Assembly (NCBI RefSeq): GCF_040790665.1 | Contig: NZ_CP160849.1 | Span: 186,001 to 250,000 of the forward strand | Direction of reading: 5' to 3' | DNA length: 64,000 bases | From: Sulfitobacter pontiacus | GTDB lineage: Bacteria; Pseudomonadota; Alphaproteobacteria; Rhodobacterales; Rhodobacteraceae | In this document: one piece after another, positions 29,177-39,015 of the stretch | How positions within the stretch are numbered: position 1 is the first letter of the stretch | How the letters are laid out: every line of letters starts with the position of its first letter | Position numbers and translations under genes: made by a program | The notes under the pieces: generated by a model | What the model saw: the letters and a program-made list of their open reading frames with translations, nothing else | Databases searched by the model: none | Told to the model about the DNA's origin: nothing

Positions 29177-29271
29177 CTTCCAAATGGCTCTAAATCCTCG
29201 CCGAAGGCATCCCTCAGCCACCGCAGGCGGCGCGTCCCGCGCGGGTACGGCAGGGCCGCCGCGCAGGACAT
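29173..29271 (-). CDS. Possible 32-residue small protein downstream of glmM (doubtful)
   Basis: A minus-strand frame after the glmM stop reads through a hydrophobic stretch and ends with RLRWLRDAFGEDLEPFGS, overlapping the EamA gene stop. It looks protein-like, but there is no clear ribosome site at the ATG (29271). Its 3' end coincides with dispersed-repeat copy C, so it may be chance. Confidence 0.2.
   Translation of the reverse strand: MSCAAALPYPRGTRRLRWLRDAFGEDLEPFGS
29176..29207 (+). repeat. Dispersed intergenic repeat, copy C (head only)
   Basis: GCTTCCAAATGGCTCTAAATCC matches the heads of the copies at 13865, 48191 and 58311 (reverse) apart from the variable bases in the middle. It starts at the last base of the EamA gene stop. 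No GC-rich hairpin tail like that of copies A, D and E is present. Confidence 0.45.
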
Positions 29272-29296
29272 CCCCGCCAGCAGCCCTGCGATCAGC

Positions 29297-30643
29297 TTAA
29301 GGTGCGACAGCCGCCGTGACCGCATCCACGACGGAATCGACCGCGCGTTCCATCAGCTGCGCGTCTTCATGTTCTGCCATCACACGCACCAGCGGCTCGG
29401 TGCCGGATTTGCGGATCAGCAAACGCCCCTGACCGGCCAGATCGGCCTCGGCCTGTGCGATGGCCCCTTGCACCTGCGCGTCTTCCAACGGCACCTGACC
29501 GGCAGAAAACCTCACGTTCTTAAGCAGTTGCGGCACGGGTTCAAAGTTATTCAGCAGCTCGGAGGAGGTCTTCTCCGACCGGATCATCTCTGCCAGAAAC
29601 TGCAGCCCCGCCATCAGACCGTCACCCGTGGTGGCGTGGTCGGTCATGACGATATGGCCCGATTGCTCGCCGCCCAGATTGAACCCGCCTTCGCGCATCC
29701 GCTCGACCACATAGCGGTCGCCGACGGACGTCCGCTCAAGCCGTAGCCCCTTGCCCTGCAAGAAGTGTTCAAGGCCAAGGTTGCTCATCACGGTGGCAAC
29801 TAGGGCGCCATTGGCCAGCCGGTCTTCGGCCGCCCAACGGGACGCCATAAGGGCCATGAATTGATCCCCGTCACCGACCTTGCCGGTTTCGTCAATCAGG
29901 ATCACGCGGTCCGCGTCGCCATCCAGACATATGCCCACGTGGGCACCGTGCTCTACCACCGCCGCTGCGGCGCGTTCGGGGTGGGTCGAGCCGCAATTCT
30001 CGTTGATGTTGAAACCGTTCGGCGACACGCCAATCTCGATCACCTCGGCCCCCAGTTCCCATAGGGTTTCGGGAGCGACGCGGTGTGCGGCCCCATTGGC
30101 GCAGTCGATCACGACCTTCAGCCCGTCCAGACGCATTTGGCGCGGGAACGACGACTTCACCCGCTCGACATAGCGGAACCGCCCGTCATCGATCCGCTTG
30201 GCACGGCCAATCTTATCGGCGGGGTTCAACTCCACGCCGCCTTCGATCAACGCCTCGATCTCTGCCTCCACAGCGTCGCTCAGCTTGAACCCGTCGGGGC
30301 CGAAGAACTTGATGCCATTGTCCGTCGCCGGATTGTGGCTGGCCGAGATCATGACCCCCAGATCAGCCCGCATTGACCGCGTCAGCAGCCCGACCGCAGG
30401 CGTGGGCACCGGCCCCAGCAGCAGCACATTCATCCCCGAGGACGTCAGCCCCGCCGTCAGCGCGTTTTCGAACATATAGCCCGACAACCGCGTGTCCTTA
30501 CCAATCACCACACGGTGCACACCGTCACGACCCGCGCTAAAATAGCGCCCCACAGCCGCCCCGATTTTCAAGGCGACCTCGGCTGTCATCGGGTGCACAT
30601 TGGCCTTTCCGCGAATACCGTCTGTTCCAAATAATTTTGTCAT
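29297..30643 (-). CDS. glmM: Phosphoglucosamine mutase
   Basis: Converts glucosamine-6-phosphate to glucosamine-1-phosphate on the way to UDP-GlcNAc, used for peptidoglycan and lipopolysaccharide. The 448-residue protein opens with [10 protein letters not shown]. The phosphorylated serine is Ser102 in ISASHNP. The metal loop CLDGDADR lies near 240 and the phosphate-binding [12 protein letters not shown] near 415. The ATG at 30643 follows GGGAG. It overlaps folP by four bases, so cell-wall sugar and folate genes are coupled here. Confidence 0.97.
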   Translation of the reverse strand: MTKLFGTDGIRGKANVHPMTAEVALKIGAAVGRYFSAGRDGVHRVVIGKDTRLSGYMFENALTAGLTSSGMNVLLLGPVPTPAVGLLTRSMRADLGVMISASHNPATDNGIKFFGPDGFKLSDAVEAEIEALIEGGVELNPADKIGRAKRIDDGRFRYVERVKSSFPRQMRLDGLKVVIDCANGAAHRVAPETLWELGAEVIEIGVSPNGFNINENCGSTHPERAAAAVVEHGAHVGICLDGDADRVILIDETGKVGDGDQFMALMASRWAAEDRLANGALVATVMSNLGLEHFLQGKGLRLERTSVGDRYVVERMREGGFNLGGEQSGHIVMTDHATTGDGLMAGLQFLAEMIRSEKTSSELLNNFEPVPQLLKNVRFSAGQVPLEDAQVQGAIAQAEADLAGQGRLLIRKSGTEPLVRVMAEHEDAQLMERAVDSVVDAVTAAVAP

Positions 30644-31656
30644 AAAATGCTCCCAAAATATGCGGCATGCCACAGAGCGACCGCTTGGCGGGTGTCGTCC
30701 ACGTCATGCACACGGATCATTTGCACACCCTGCCCCAATCCTGCAAGCGCCACGGCGATCGACCCCGGCGCGCGGTCCCGTGCCTGCGGCGCGTTGCCGA
30801 TCGTTCCGATGAACCGTTTGCGCGACACGCCCAGCAGGATAGGCGTCCCCAAAGCGTGAAACAGGCTCAGCCGCGCCAGCAGAGCCAGATTGTGATCCTG
30901 CGTCTTGCCAAACCCGATGCCCGGGTCCGCCAGAATGGCCCCCCGCGGGATGCCTGATGCCTCCAGCATGCTGATCTGCCGCTCCAGCGCGTCAAAAACA
31001 TCAAGCAGCACGTTATCATACTGTGGGTCCAGATGCATGGTCGCGGGATCGCCTTGGGCATGCATAACGCAGACTGGAAGCGCCATTTTTTGACACAGGG
31101 GCCCGAGGGCGGGATCAAAGGTGAAGCCCGACACGTCGTTTACCAGATTGGCACCAGCGCTCACCGCGGCCTCGGCCACGGCGGCCTTGCGGGTATCGAT
31201 AGAGATCGGCGTTTGCAGCCCCGCCCCCCGCAACGCGGCAATGACGGGAGCGGTGCGCGTGATCTCTTCGGAGACGGGCACAAAATCCGCGCCGGGGCGC
31301 GTGGACTCACCGCCAATGTCCAGAATATCCGCGCCGGCGGCCACCATCTTTTGTGCGACGCGCAGCGCATCGGGCACGGCATTATGCTGCCCCCCGTCCG
31401 AGAAACTATCGGGCGTCGTGTTCAAAATGCCCATGATGCGCGGGCGGTCCAGCGTCAGCCCTGCCATCGCGGGTCTGGGCGCGGTCAGCCGTGCCATCAC
31501 GCTTGCCGGGATATCGGCCGCGGGCACAACACGGGGCGGCGTGCTGCGCGACAAGACCTCGGCATGGGTGAACCAGCCCCACCCCCCCGCGAGAGGCAGC
31601 GCAGTATCAGGCCGCGCGGGGCCGATCTGGACGAGAGGTCGGAAATAATCGGTCAT
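30640..31656 (-). CDS. folP: Dihydropteroate synthase
   Basis: Condenses dihydropterin pyrophosphate with p-aminobenzoate in folate synthesis; the target of sulfonamides. The 338-residue protein has a family-atypical N-terminal extension of about 70 residues. The TIM-barrel core follows, with [25 protein letters not shown] and the late SRKRFIG substrate loop. It lies three bases after folB and overlaps glmM by four bases. The extension is, to my knowledge, usual in this order. Confidence 0.95.
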   Translation of the reverse strand: MTDYFRPLVQIGPARPDTALPLAGGWGWFTHAEVLSRSTPPRVVPAADIPASVMARLTAPRPAMAGLTLDRPRIMGILNTTPDSFSDGGQHNAVPDALRVAQKMVAAGADILDIGGESTRPGADFVPVSEEITRTAPVIAALRGAGLQTPISIDTRKAAVAEAAVSAGANLVNDVSGFTFDPALGPLCQKMALPVCVMHAQGDPATMHLDPQYDNVLLDVFDALERQISMLEASGIPRGAILADPGIGFGKTQDHNLALLARLSLFHALGTPILLGVSRKRFIGTIGNAPQARDRAPGSIAVALAGLGQGVQMIRVHDVDDTRQAVALWHAAYFGSIL

Positions 31657-31659
31657 GTC

Positions 31660-32583
31660 TCACAGACTGCCTTGGTCTACCGCTACGGCGCGCAGCGGAA
31701 CAGAGGCGTCAGCCGGCAGGTCCGCCCCGATCACCAACATCTCTGTCGCGTCGAAGCTGGCGGCGAACCACGCGGCCAAGGCCACTGCATCGCGCGGCTG
31801 CGCCGAGGGCGTATCCACGCTATCAAGCACGATCTTCGACGGGGCCCAAACGCTCGTCTGACCGTTCTTCATTGCCCAATCCAGCTCTGTCCGCGTCGCC
31901 ACCACAACACAGCGATCATCCTTTGCGGCCAGCACCCAGGCGTTCTGTTCAATCGCCAGCAGATCAATGCGGCGCTGCGCCATTTTATGCCCGACCTGCG
32001 GCGCGGCGGTGTCCGAAGCGCCGACACATAGGATCAGGGGCCGCCCCATCTGGTGCAACTGGTCCAGCCACCCCGCCAGATGCGGCGAGGCGATGGCATC
32101 ATTGCTCAGATAGACCAGCTCGGGGTGTGGCACCTCGCGCGCCTCGGCCTGACTGTCGGGGGTATCATCGCGGGCGCGCACGATCTCGACACCCAAAGCA
32201 CCGGGGCCACGGTCCAGCTTTTCGATGCGCACAAACACCCGCATCGCTTGCCGTTCCAGCAGGATACGATCCGCGACCCGTTCGGCCAGCGTCTCGAGCA
32301 GGTTCAGCCGTTCGTCCGACAGCTCGTAGGCGATCGCTTCGGTCACGCGGTCGTAGGACAGGATACGGTCCACATCGTCGTCCACGGGGCCGGTCAGCGG
32401 CTGCACCTCGACGACGACATTGAAACAGATGCGCTGCGTTACGCCACGTTCGGCCTGAAAGGCACCGATCTCGACCTCAACGATATGATCGCGTAGGGAA
32501 ATCCGGTCCAGAGGTTCAGGCCCCGCCGTCGCAGCAGCGCGTTCGGACGGGTGCGCAAAGGCAAGCCGCGTGTCACTTGTCAT
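31660..32583 (-). CDS. folB: Dihydroneopterin aldolase with a long C-terminal extension
   Basis: The FolB domain (about residues 25-145) makes hydroxymethyl-dihydropterin for FolP. It contains SYDRVTEAI, NLLETLAERVA and VRIEKLDRGPGALGVEI, including the conserved lysine of the EKLD segment. Typical FolB is about 120 residues, but this protein has 307. Residues 150-307 form an extra domain with alternating hydrophobic strands (LILCVGASDTAA, CVVVATRTELDWA, TEMLVIGADLP) that I do not recognise. It is the first gene of the folB-folP-glmM operon. Confidence 0.88.
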   Translation of the reverse strand: MTSDTRLAFAHPSERAAATAGPEPLDRISLRDHIVEVEIGAFQAERGVTQRICFNVVVEVQPLTGPVDDDVDRILSYDRVTEAIAYELSDERLNLLETLAERVADRILLERQAMRVFVRIEKLDRGPGALGVEIVRARDDTPDSQAEAREVPHPELVYLSNDAIASPHLAGWLDQLHQMGRPLILCVGASDTAAPQVGHKMAQRRIDLLAIEQNAWVLAAKDDRCVVVATRTELDWAMKNGQTSVWAPSKIVLDSVDTPSAQPRDAVALAAWFAASFDATEMLVIGADLPADASVPLRAVAVDQGSL

Positions 32584-32691
32584 GGGTTTGGGCCTTTGCT
32601 TGTCTCACTCGCAAACGATCCTAGACCGTTTGCGCGGATGTACCAAAGCCAGACACGGCTGGCCAGCCGTCAAAGACGACAGAAATGCCGC

Positions 32692-33327
32692 TTAGTTCGA
32701 CGCAGTCTGAACGCCGTCACGATAGAACATGTGCACGCCGATCTTGGTGGTGCGGGTAAAGACGCGCGACCAACGGGGGCTCACGGCGGTGGTATGATAA
32801 TACGTCGCCCCCCCTGTCAGCGATGGTGCCTTGCCGTCCAGCACCGCCCGCGCGACCTTGCCGACCTGCGCATAGGCGCGCGGCTCTGATATCACTTCGG
32901 CATTGCCATCGCAGGTGTAGGTGAACTGGCACTGATATTTACGACCCGTTCCCTGATTGATCACGCTGCACAAAGACCCGGGAAACTGCGCGGATTTCAC
33001 ACGGTTCATGATCACTTCGGCCACAGCGAACTGGCCCTTCACCGTCTCGCCGCGCGCTTCAAAGTACAGCGCCTCTGCCAGACAGCGCCATTGTTCGCCG
33101 CCCGATGCTTTCGGCTGTTCGGCCAGCCATGCGCGGGTGAACTCCACCTCGCTTGCGTTGTTCGATGCGATCATGCTTTCCAGACGTTCCGACCCGACAG
33201 AGCGCAGCCCTTTGGCTTCGATGTCAGCCAGTGCTTTGGCCTGTTGCGGGCTGGCGGACGCCACGGCAGGAGCAAGCAAAGACAGCGCCAGCAGGGCGCA
33301 GGACGAGAATTTCTGAAAAGAACGCAT
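32692..33327 (-). CDS. Secreted cell-wall hydrolase, SleB type
   Basis: 211-residue protein with a signal peptide (about 1-25, ending ASA). The C-terminal Hydrolase_2 (SleB) domain contains CLAEALYFEARGE, with the likely catalytic glutamate, and a run of cysteines (SLCSVINQG, QCQFTYTCDG). Such proteins cleave peptidoglycan in the periplasm. The ATG at 33327 follows GAGG; an in-frame upstream start would bury the signal peptide. It stands alone between folB and the PPDK-like gene. Confidence 0.88.
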   Translation of the reverse strand: MRSFQKFSSCALLALSLLAPAVASASPQQAKALADIEAKGLRSVGSERLESMIASNNASEVEFTRAWLAEQPKASGGEQWRCLAEALYFEARGETVKGQFAVAEVIMNRVKSAQFPGSLCSVINQGTGRKYQCQFTYTCDGNAEVISEPRAYAQVGKVARAVLDGKAPSLTGGATYYHTTAVSPRWSRVFTRTTKIGVHMFYRDGVQTASN

Positions 33328-33455
33328 TGAGCGCCTCGCAACTAGTTTCGGACAGCGCCCCCTACCCAAACTGGCACCAAGCGTAAACCCTGCCGAAACC
33401 GCCTGCGCGGGAACCCGCACAGGAAGACAACATCTAGGCGATCAGCCGCGCAAAA

Positions 33456-35993
33456 CTACCCTATCTTGTCCGCGATTGCGAGTTGAGCCGCCGCCAATCT
33501 GGCTACCGGGACACGGAAAGGTGAGCAAGAAACGTAGTCGAAACCCGCGTCACGGCAAAAAGCAATCGATTCGGGGTTGCCGCCGTGCTCTCCGCAGATC
33601 GACAAGGTAATCCCAGGTTGTGCTTCCCGCCCCCGCGCGGCACCAAGCTGAAGCAGCTCTCCGACGCCATCACGGTCCAGCATATGGAACGGATCTTCGG
33701 GGAAAACGCCCTGCTGCACGTAGGTCGACATGAACCGTCCCGCGTCATCTCGGCTCAACCCATAGGTCATCTGCGTCAGGTCGTTTGTCCCGAAACTGAG
33801 GAAGGAACAATGGGGCGAAATCTCTCCGGCGCGCAGGGCGGCACGGGGCGTTTCGACCATCACGCCCAAACGGTAGGTAAAGCTCGCGCCGCGTTCGGAT
33901 TTCACCGCCGTTGCGATCTTGTCGACGCTGGCCTTGATCAGCTCCACCTCGCGTTTGGCCGAAACAAGCGGGATCATGATCTCGGGCACCACGGGGTCGC
34001 CATCGCGGCTGGCTTCGATCGTGGCCTCGAAGATCGCGCGGGCCTGCATCTCGTAGATTTCGGGCACCGTCACGCCAAGACGCACGCCGCGCAGGCCGAG
34101 CATCGGGTTATATTCGGTCATAGCCTCGATCCGCCGGGTCACGTTGGACAGCGGCAAATCCAGCGCCTCGGCCAGATCGCGTTGACCGGTGCGGGTCGAA
34201 GGCAGGAATTCGTGCAAGGGCGGATCGAACAGACGGATGCACACCGGCTGACCCTGCATGATGCGGAAAAGCTGAATGAAATCATCGCGTTGCATGGGCA
34301 GCAACCGCTCCAGCACGGCGCGGCGGCCTTCGCTGGTATCGGCAAAGATCATCTCGCGCATCACGGTCAGGCGGCTGGGGTCAAAGAACATATGCTCTGT
34401 CCGGCACAGCCCGATCCCCTGCGCGTCGAAATTGCGCGCGGTTTGCGCGTCGGCCGGGGTGTCAGCGTTGGCACGTATCCCGATGTCGGCAGCGTCTTCG
34501 GCCCAGGACATGAGCTTTTGGAAGGTCGCGTCCAGCAGCGGCTCAAGCATATCCGCGGCCCCGCACAGCACCTCTCCCGAGGTGCCGTCGAGGGTGATTT
34601 CATCGCCTGCCTTGAACATCCGCCCGTCGGGGGCCGTGATCACCCCCTTGACCAGATCGAACCGCATCGACGAGGCACCGACGACGCAGGGCAAGCCCAT
34701 GCCCCGCCCGATCACCGCGGCGTGGCTGGTGATCCCACCGCGTTCGGTCAGCACGGCTTGGGCGGCATGCATCCCGCGAATATCCTCGGGCGAGGTTTCG
34801 CGGCGCACCAGAATACATTTCTCGCCCCGTGCGGCACTGGCTTGCGCGTCATTCGCGTTGAACACGATCCGGCCGGTGGCGGCACCGGGGCTGGCGGCAA
34901 TGCCGCGCCCGATCACATCGCGTTTCACCCGTGGGTCAACCTGCCGGTGCAACAGCTCTGTCAGGGTGCGGGGCTGGACACGCATCAGCGCCTCTTCGCG
35001 GGGGATGATCCCTTCGTCCGCCAGCGCCACCGCGATCCGCACCGCCGCCCGCGAGGACCGCGACACGCGCACGCCATCAAGGATAAACAACTCTCCGTCA
35101 GAGATGACGAATTCCACCTGCATCTCGGCGCGCAGCCGCACCCGCATCAGCGCCGCGTGCTGTTTGAGCATCTCGAAAGCTTCGGGGGCGTGTTCCTCAA
35201 GCGACGGGCCGCGCGGATCGCGCGTCAGGTAAAGCGCATCGGCGGTGTCCTGCAAGGCGTCGCGCCCCTGCGACTGGCTCAGGTACCGCCCGGTGATCTG
35301 TGGCAAGCCGGTGGTGCTGTCCACCAGTTGCAACACGCCCGAGCCGCAAATGCCCGTGCCCACACCGAACACCATCTGCTGCACGATCAGGCCCAGCCCC
35401 GCATCCGCAGGTGCCCCCTTGGCCTGCCGCAACAGCCGCGCCGAGGTACCCTCCCACGCCCGCGCCATGGAACTGAGCACGGCGGTCAACTGGGTCACAC
35501 GGTCCTGGGGGAAGCTTTCTTCGGTCTCAAGCTCGTAGGCCCGCAGGGATTGCAGCAGCGCCTCGCGCCCGTCGCCTTCGACGTCGTCGAACATATCGGG
35601 GTCCAGCCGCGCCACATTGACGGCATAGGATTGCACGAAACGGGTATAAAGCGCCGATGCGGGTCCCTCGCCCATGCGTTCGCAATAGTCGGCATAGCGG
35701 TCATCGTTCATGCCGATGTTCATCACCGCCCCCGGCCCGCCCCAATCCGGGTCCTGGCTAGAGGGGCGCACGCACAGCAGCGCGTCTTGGGGGAATTCAT
35801 CAGCGACCGCTTGCAGATCGGGGATCTGTCCCTGCGCAATCTCGAGCACGACATCAAAGGGCAGCGCCACGGTGCGCGGCACCGGCAGATCAAGACGGAC
35901 CAGACGTTGCAGACATTTCGCACGCCCCCCATGCGTATCATTCGCGATGGGGGCGGTTTGGGTCACAAGGGTTGTCATGGCGGTTTTCTGCAC
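33456..35993 (-). CDS. ppdK: Pyruvate phosphate dikinase-like protein with a diverged ATP-binding domain
   Basis: PPDK interconverts pyruvate and phosphoenolpyruvate via a phosphohistidine. The central swivelling domain (GGITSHAAVIGRGMG, His424) and the C-terminal PEP/pyruvate barrel (SFGTNDLTQM, SICGEHGGNPE with Cys800) are intact. The N-terminal ATP-grasp domain is unusual: where PPDK has FTR-x-PSTG there is QLVDSTTG, and the nucleotide-site LQTR is LDGVR. ATP use is therefore uncertain. I start at the GTG at 35993, with AAAGG seven bases upstream (845 residues); an ATG at 35978 is the alternative. It lies directly downstream of glyS. Confidence 0.8.
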   Translation of the reverse strand: MQKTAMTTLVTQTAPIANDTHGGRAKCLQRLVRLDLPVPRTVALPFDVVLEIAQGQIPDLQAVADEFPQDALLCVRPSSQDPDWGGPGAVMNIGMNDDRYADYCERMGEGPASALYTRFVQSYAVNVARLDPDMFDDVEGDGREALLQSLRAYELETEESFPQDRVTQLTAVLSSMARAWEGTSARLLRQAKGAPADAGLGLIVQQMVFGVGTGICGSGVLQLVDSTTGLPQITGRYLSQSQGRDALQDTADALYLTRDPRGPSLEEHAPEAFEMLKQHAALMRVRLRAEMQVEFVISDGELFILDGVRVSRSSRAAVRIAVALADEGIIPREEALMRVQPRTLTELLHRQVDPRVKRDVIGRGIAASPGAATGRIVFNANDAQASAARGEKCILVRRETSPEDIRGMHAAQAVLTERGGITSHAAVIGRGMGLPCVVGASSMRFDLVKGVITAPDGRMFKAGDEITLDGTSGEVLCGAADMLEPLLDATFQKLMSWAEDAADIGIRANADTPADAQTARNFDAQGIGLCRTEHMFFDPSRLTVMREMIFADTSEGRRAVLERLLPMQRDDFIQLFRIMQGQPVCIRLFDPPLHEFLPSTRTGQRDLAEALDLPLSNVTRRIEAMTEYNPMLGLRGVRLGVTVPEIYEMQARAIFEATIEASRDGDPVVPEIMIPLVSAKREVELIKASVDKIATAVKSERGASFTYRLGVMVETPRAALRAGEISPHCSFLSFGTNDLTQMTYGLSRDDAGRFMSTYVQQGVFPEDPFHMLDRDGVGELLQLGAARGREAQPGITLSICGEHGGNPESIAFCRDAGFDYVSCSPFRVPVARLAAAQLAIADKIG

Positions 35994-36082
35994 TGCGGCA
36001 CCTTTTGGTTCCTGCGCAGCATAGGCTTTCGCCGTGGTGTGGCAAGGCGTGATCGCCTTGCCCACGTGTCGGGTCTGCTGCG

Positions 36083-38395
36083 TTACCCGTCGATTTTCGT
36101 CAGATCCGCGACCGAGCTACAGATCGTGCGGATACGGCTGAGCAGGTTCAACCGGTTGCGCCGGACCGTCGCATTGTCCGCGTTCACCTGCACCGCATCA
36201 AAGAAGGCATCAATCGGGCCGCGCAAGGACGCCATCGCGGACATGGCCGTGCCGAAATCCTGTGCCTCCATCGCCGGTTTGATCTGCGCCTCTGCGGTAT
36301 CAAGGGCGGCAAACAGGGCGCGCTCTTCTTCGGTCTCGGCAAACTTGATGTCCGCCCCGAAGGAGTATTCCACCCCATCCGCATCCTCGGCCTGGCTGAG
36401 AATATTGTTGGCGCGCTTGAACCCCTGGATCAGGTTTTCCCCATCGTCGGTTTTCAACGTCTCGCTCAGCGCCTTGGCGCGTTTGACCAGCAGGGTCAGG
36501 TCGTCGTTCTGCGGCATGGCGATGCAAGCGTCGATGATGTCATGACGGACGCCTTGGTCCTTGAGGTACACTTTGAGACGGTCGTGGAGGAAGGAGAGAA
36601 GGTTTTCAGAAACAAAACCATGAGTCTGGTATTCAACTTGCGATGCTCTGGAGAAGTAGGTTTCCGCCAAATCTCTCGCTTGTTCGGAAGTTATTTCGTT
36701 CTGGGCCTGAAGTTCTTCACTACGTTCCAGTATGTCGTAAAGGTGTTTTGGTTCTTTAGACTTGGTTGCTTCCAACTCAGCAAGTACACTTCCGACCTCA
36801 GAAAAATTCTCTGTTAGCTCCACTGCCAGCTTCGACACCCTACTTTCGATATCTTGATCAACTCTATTTGAAAGGCCATCAACTAGGGCGCGCTGTACAG
36901 GCAAACTCAAATCATTCTCAACCAAAATCCGAATAACGCCCAAGGCCGCCCTACGCAGCGCAAACGGATCTTTGCTCCCGGTCGGCTTTTCATCAATCGC
37001 CCAGAAGCCGGTCAGCTTGTCGATTTTCTCTGCCAGCGCCACGGCGATAGACACGGGCGCGGTTGGCACGTCGTCGGATGGACCCAGCGGCGCATAGTGG
37101 TCTTGGGCGGCGGCGGCGATGGCCTCGGACTTGCCGGCGGCTTTGGCATAGTAGCTGCCCATAAGGCCCTGAAGTTCGGGGAATTCATAGACTATTTCGG
37201 ACGACAGATCGGCCTTGGCGAAACGGGCGGCGGCGCGGGCCTCGTCTGCGTCGGCCCCGACCATCGGGGCGAGCTCACCAGCCAGTGCTTCCATGCGCGA
37301 GATCAGCTCTGCCTGTGTGCCCAGCTTGTTGTGGAAGGTCACGTTGGACAGACGGTCCACCCAGGTCTGCATTCCGGCCTCCGATTGCGCGATGCGCAGA
37401 TCGTTTTCCCAGAAGAATTTGGCGTCCGACAGACGTGCAGAGAGCACTTTTTCATTGCCTGCCAGAATGGTCGCGCCATCGTCGGCGGTGGTGCGGTTGG
37501 CGACGGTGACAAAGCGTTCGATGCGGCCCGACTTGGGGTTGCGCACGGAAAAGAACTTCTGGTGCTCTTTCATCGAGGTTTGCAGCACCTCGGGCGGCAG
37601 ACCAAGGAAATCATCGCCAATCTGCCCCATCAGCACGACGGGATATTCCACCAGCCCTGCGACCTCGGCCAGCAGCCCCGCATCCTCGACCACCTCAAGC
37701 CCGTTGGCAAAGGCCATATTGGTCGCGTCGTTCCAGATCGTATCGCGCCGCTCTGCCGGGTCGAGCACGACAAAGGCGCGTTTCAGCTTGGCGCTGTAGT
37801 CGTCAAAGCTGCTGACGGTGATTGTATCGGGGGCCAGAAAGCGGTGCCCGCGCGTGGTGTCGCCTGCGGTGATCCCGTCGATGGTCAAGGGCACAGTCTG
37901 CGCGCCATCTTCAGCCGACAGGATACACAGGATCGAATGCAACGGGCGCACCCACCGCAAGCTGCCACTGCCCCACCGCATGGATTTGGGCCATGGGAAG
38001 TTGCGAATGGTGGTTTCCAGCACCTCGGCCACGATCTCGGCTGCGGGACGGCCCGGCTTGTTGATCATGGCAAACAGGATCTTGCCCTTGGGCGTGTCGC
38101 GCTCTTCCAGCTGGTCGCGGGTCAGCCCTGCGCCGCGCAGAAACCCTTCGATGGCTTTTTCCGGCGCGTCGGCCTTGGGGCCTTTGCGTTCCTCGACCAG
38201 CGACGGGCTGGCGTCCAGCATCCCTTCGACGGTCAGGGTCAGGCGACGCGGCGTCGAAAAGGCCGCGGCAGAGGCATAGGTCAGCCCCGCATCCACCAGA
38301 CCGTTCGTCACCAGTTTCTTTAGATCATCCGCCGCGCGCGCCTGCATGCGGGCGGGAATTTCTTCCGAGAAAAGCTCTATCAGGAGGTCGGGCAT
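36083..38395 (-). CDS. glyS: Glycyl-tRNA synthetase beta subunit
   Basis: Beta chain of the alpha2-beta2 glycyl-tRNA synthetase, carrying the editing-like and tRNA-binding parts. It opens with the family block MPDLLIELFSEEIPARM and contains KDPFALRRAALGV. At 770 residues it is about 80 longer than E. coli GlyS. Bases about 36545-36955 (residues about 480-617) are visibly AT-richer: two 60-base lines I counted are 42-43% GC, against the GC-rich flanks. They encode a charged helical stretch. The frame stays open throughout. The ATG follows AAGG. Confidence 0.95.
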   Translation of the reverse strand: MPDLLIELFSEEIPARMQARAADDLKKLVTNGLVDAGLTYASAAAFSTPRRLTLTVEGMLDASPSLVEERKGPKADAPEKAIEGFLRGAGLTRDQLEERDTPKGKILFAMINKPGRPAAEIVAEVLETTIRNFPWPKSMRWGSGSLRWVRPLHSILCILSAEDGAQTVPLTIDGITAGDTTRGHRFLAPDTITVSSFDDYSAKLKRAFVVLDPAERRDTIWNDATNMAFANGLEVVEDAGLLAEVAGLVEYPVVLMGQIGDDFLGLPPEVLQTSMKEHQKFFSVRNPKSGRIERFVTVANRTTADDGATILAGNEKVLSARLSDAKFFWENDLRIAQSEAGMQTWVDRLSNVTFHNKLGTQAELISRMEALAGELAPMVGADADEARAAARFAKADLSSEIVYEFPELQGLMGSYYAKAAGKSEAIAAAAQDHYAPLGPSDDVPTAPVSIAVALAEKIDKLTGFWAIDEKPTGSKDPFALRRAALGVIRILVENDLSLPVQRALVDGLSNRVDQDIESRVSKLAVELTENFSEVGSVLAELEATKSKEPKHLYDILERSEELQAQNEITSEQARDLAETYFSRASQVEYQTHGFVSENLLSFLHDRLKVYLKDQGVRHDIIDACIAMPQNDDLTLLVKRAKALSETLKTDDGENLIQGFKRANNILSQAEDADGVEYSFGADIKFAETEEERALFAALDTAEAQIKPAMEAQDFGTAMSAMASLRGPIDAFFDAVQVNADNATVRRNRLNLLSRIRTICSSVADLTKIDG

Positions 38396-38493
38396 GGGTT
38401 CGTACCTTTCGGGGCCGCGTGTCGCTTGGGTGCGGTTAAATATGTGTCGCGCAAACAGCGCTTATGTCAAAGGGCCGGTCGATCCGGGTCGGA

Positions 38494-39015
38494 TCAGTCG
38501 GCGGGGCGTTCCGGGCAAGCTTCGCCCACCACGGTGCCATCATAGGCTTTGTCGCCACAATCGTTCAGCTCGTGCCAGACATAGCCGCGCCCGTCCGAAG
38601 TGATCGCAACGATACGGTCTACGCCGAAATGCACGTTCTTCTGGCCCAGAAAGGTCAGCGCCGTGCCTGCCTCGATCTCTTCTGCGATGGCCTTGGCGTC
38701 GAAACAGTCGAACCAGCCCGGTGCATTGCGCGGCGTGACCTCGTCGCTGACGACATAGGTTTCGGACAGCATGGCGAGGCTGAGCGAGGTGTCGAAACAT
38801 GCGCGGTAGCGGATGGGCGAGCTGTCGGCGTCGATGGCGCGGAAATTGTCGGTCAGGATCGGCTCGGACGCATTGCTGGAGATCGACACCAGCGAGACGC
38901 CCTCATCCGGTGCCGCTGCCTCGTGATAATAGCCGTAGACCTGGAGATAATAAAGCGCGAGACCCGCAATGGCTGCTGCAACCAAGATGACGCCTCCTAC
39001 AATTTTACCGTTCAT
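38494..39015 (-). CDS. Small membrane-anchored protein between glyQ and glyS
   Basis: 173-residue protein with one N-terminal membrane anchor (about 4-24) and a periplasmic domain with three or four cysteines ([30 protein letters not shown]) that could form disulfides. I associate it with the Rhodobacterales DUF6446 group, found in this position in relatives. Its ATG overlaps the glyQ stop by four bases, so it is co-translated with the synthetase subunits. Function unknown. Confidence 0.75.
   Translation of the reverse strand: MNGKIVGGVILVAAAIAGLALYYLQVYGYYHEAAAPDEGVSLVSISSNASEPILTDNFRAIDADSSPIRYRACFDTSLSLAMLSETYVVSDEVTPRNAPGWFDCFDAKAIAEEIEAGTALTFLGQKNVHFGVDRIVAITSDGRGYVWHELNDCGDKAYDGTVVGEACPERPAD

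Noticed and set aside
33585..36545. 986-codon plus-strand open frame
   Set aside because: It lies antisense to the PPDK-like gene and the end of glyS, whose motifs are clear. The composition is typical of a high-GC shadow frame.
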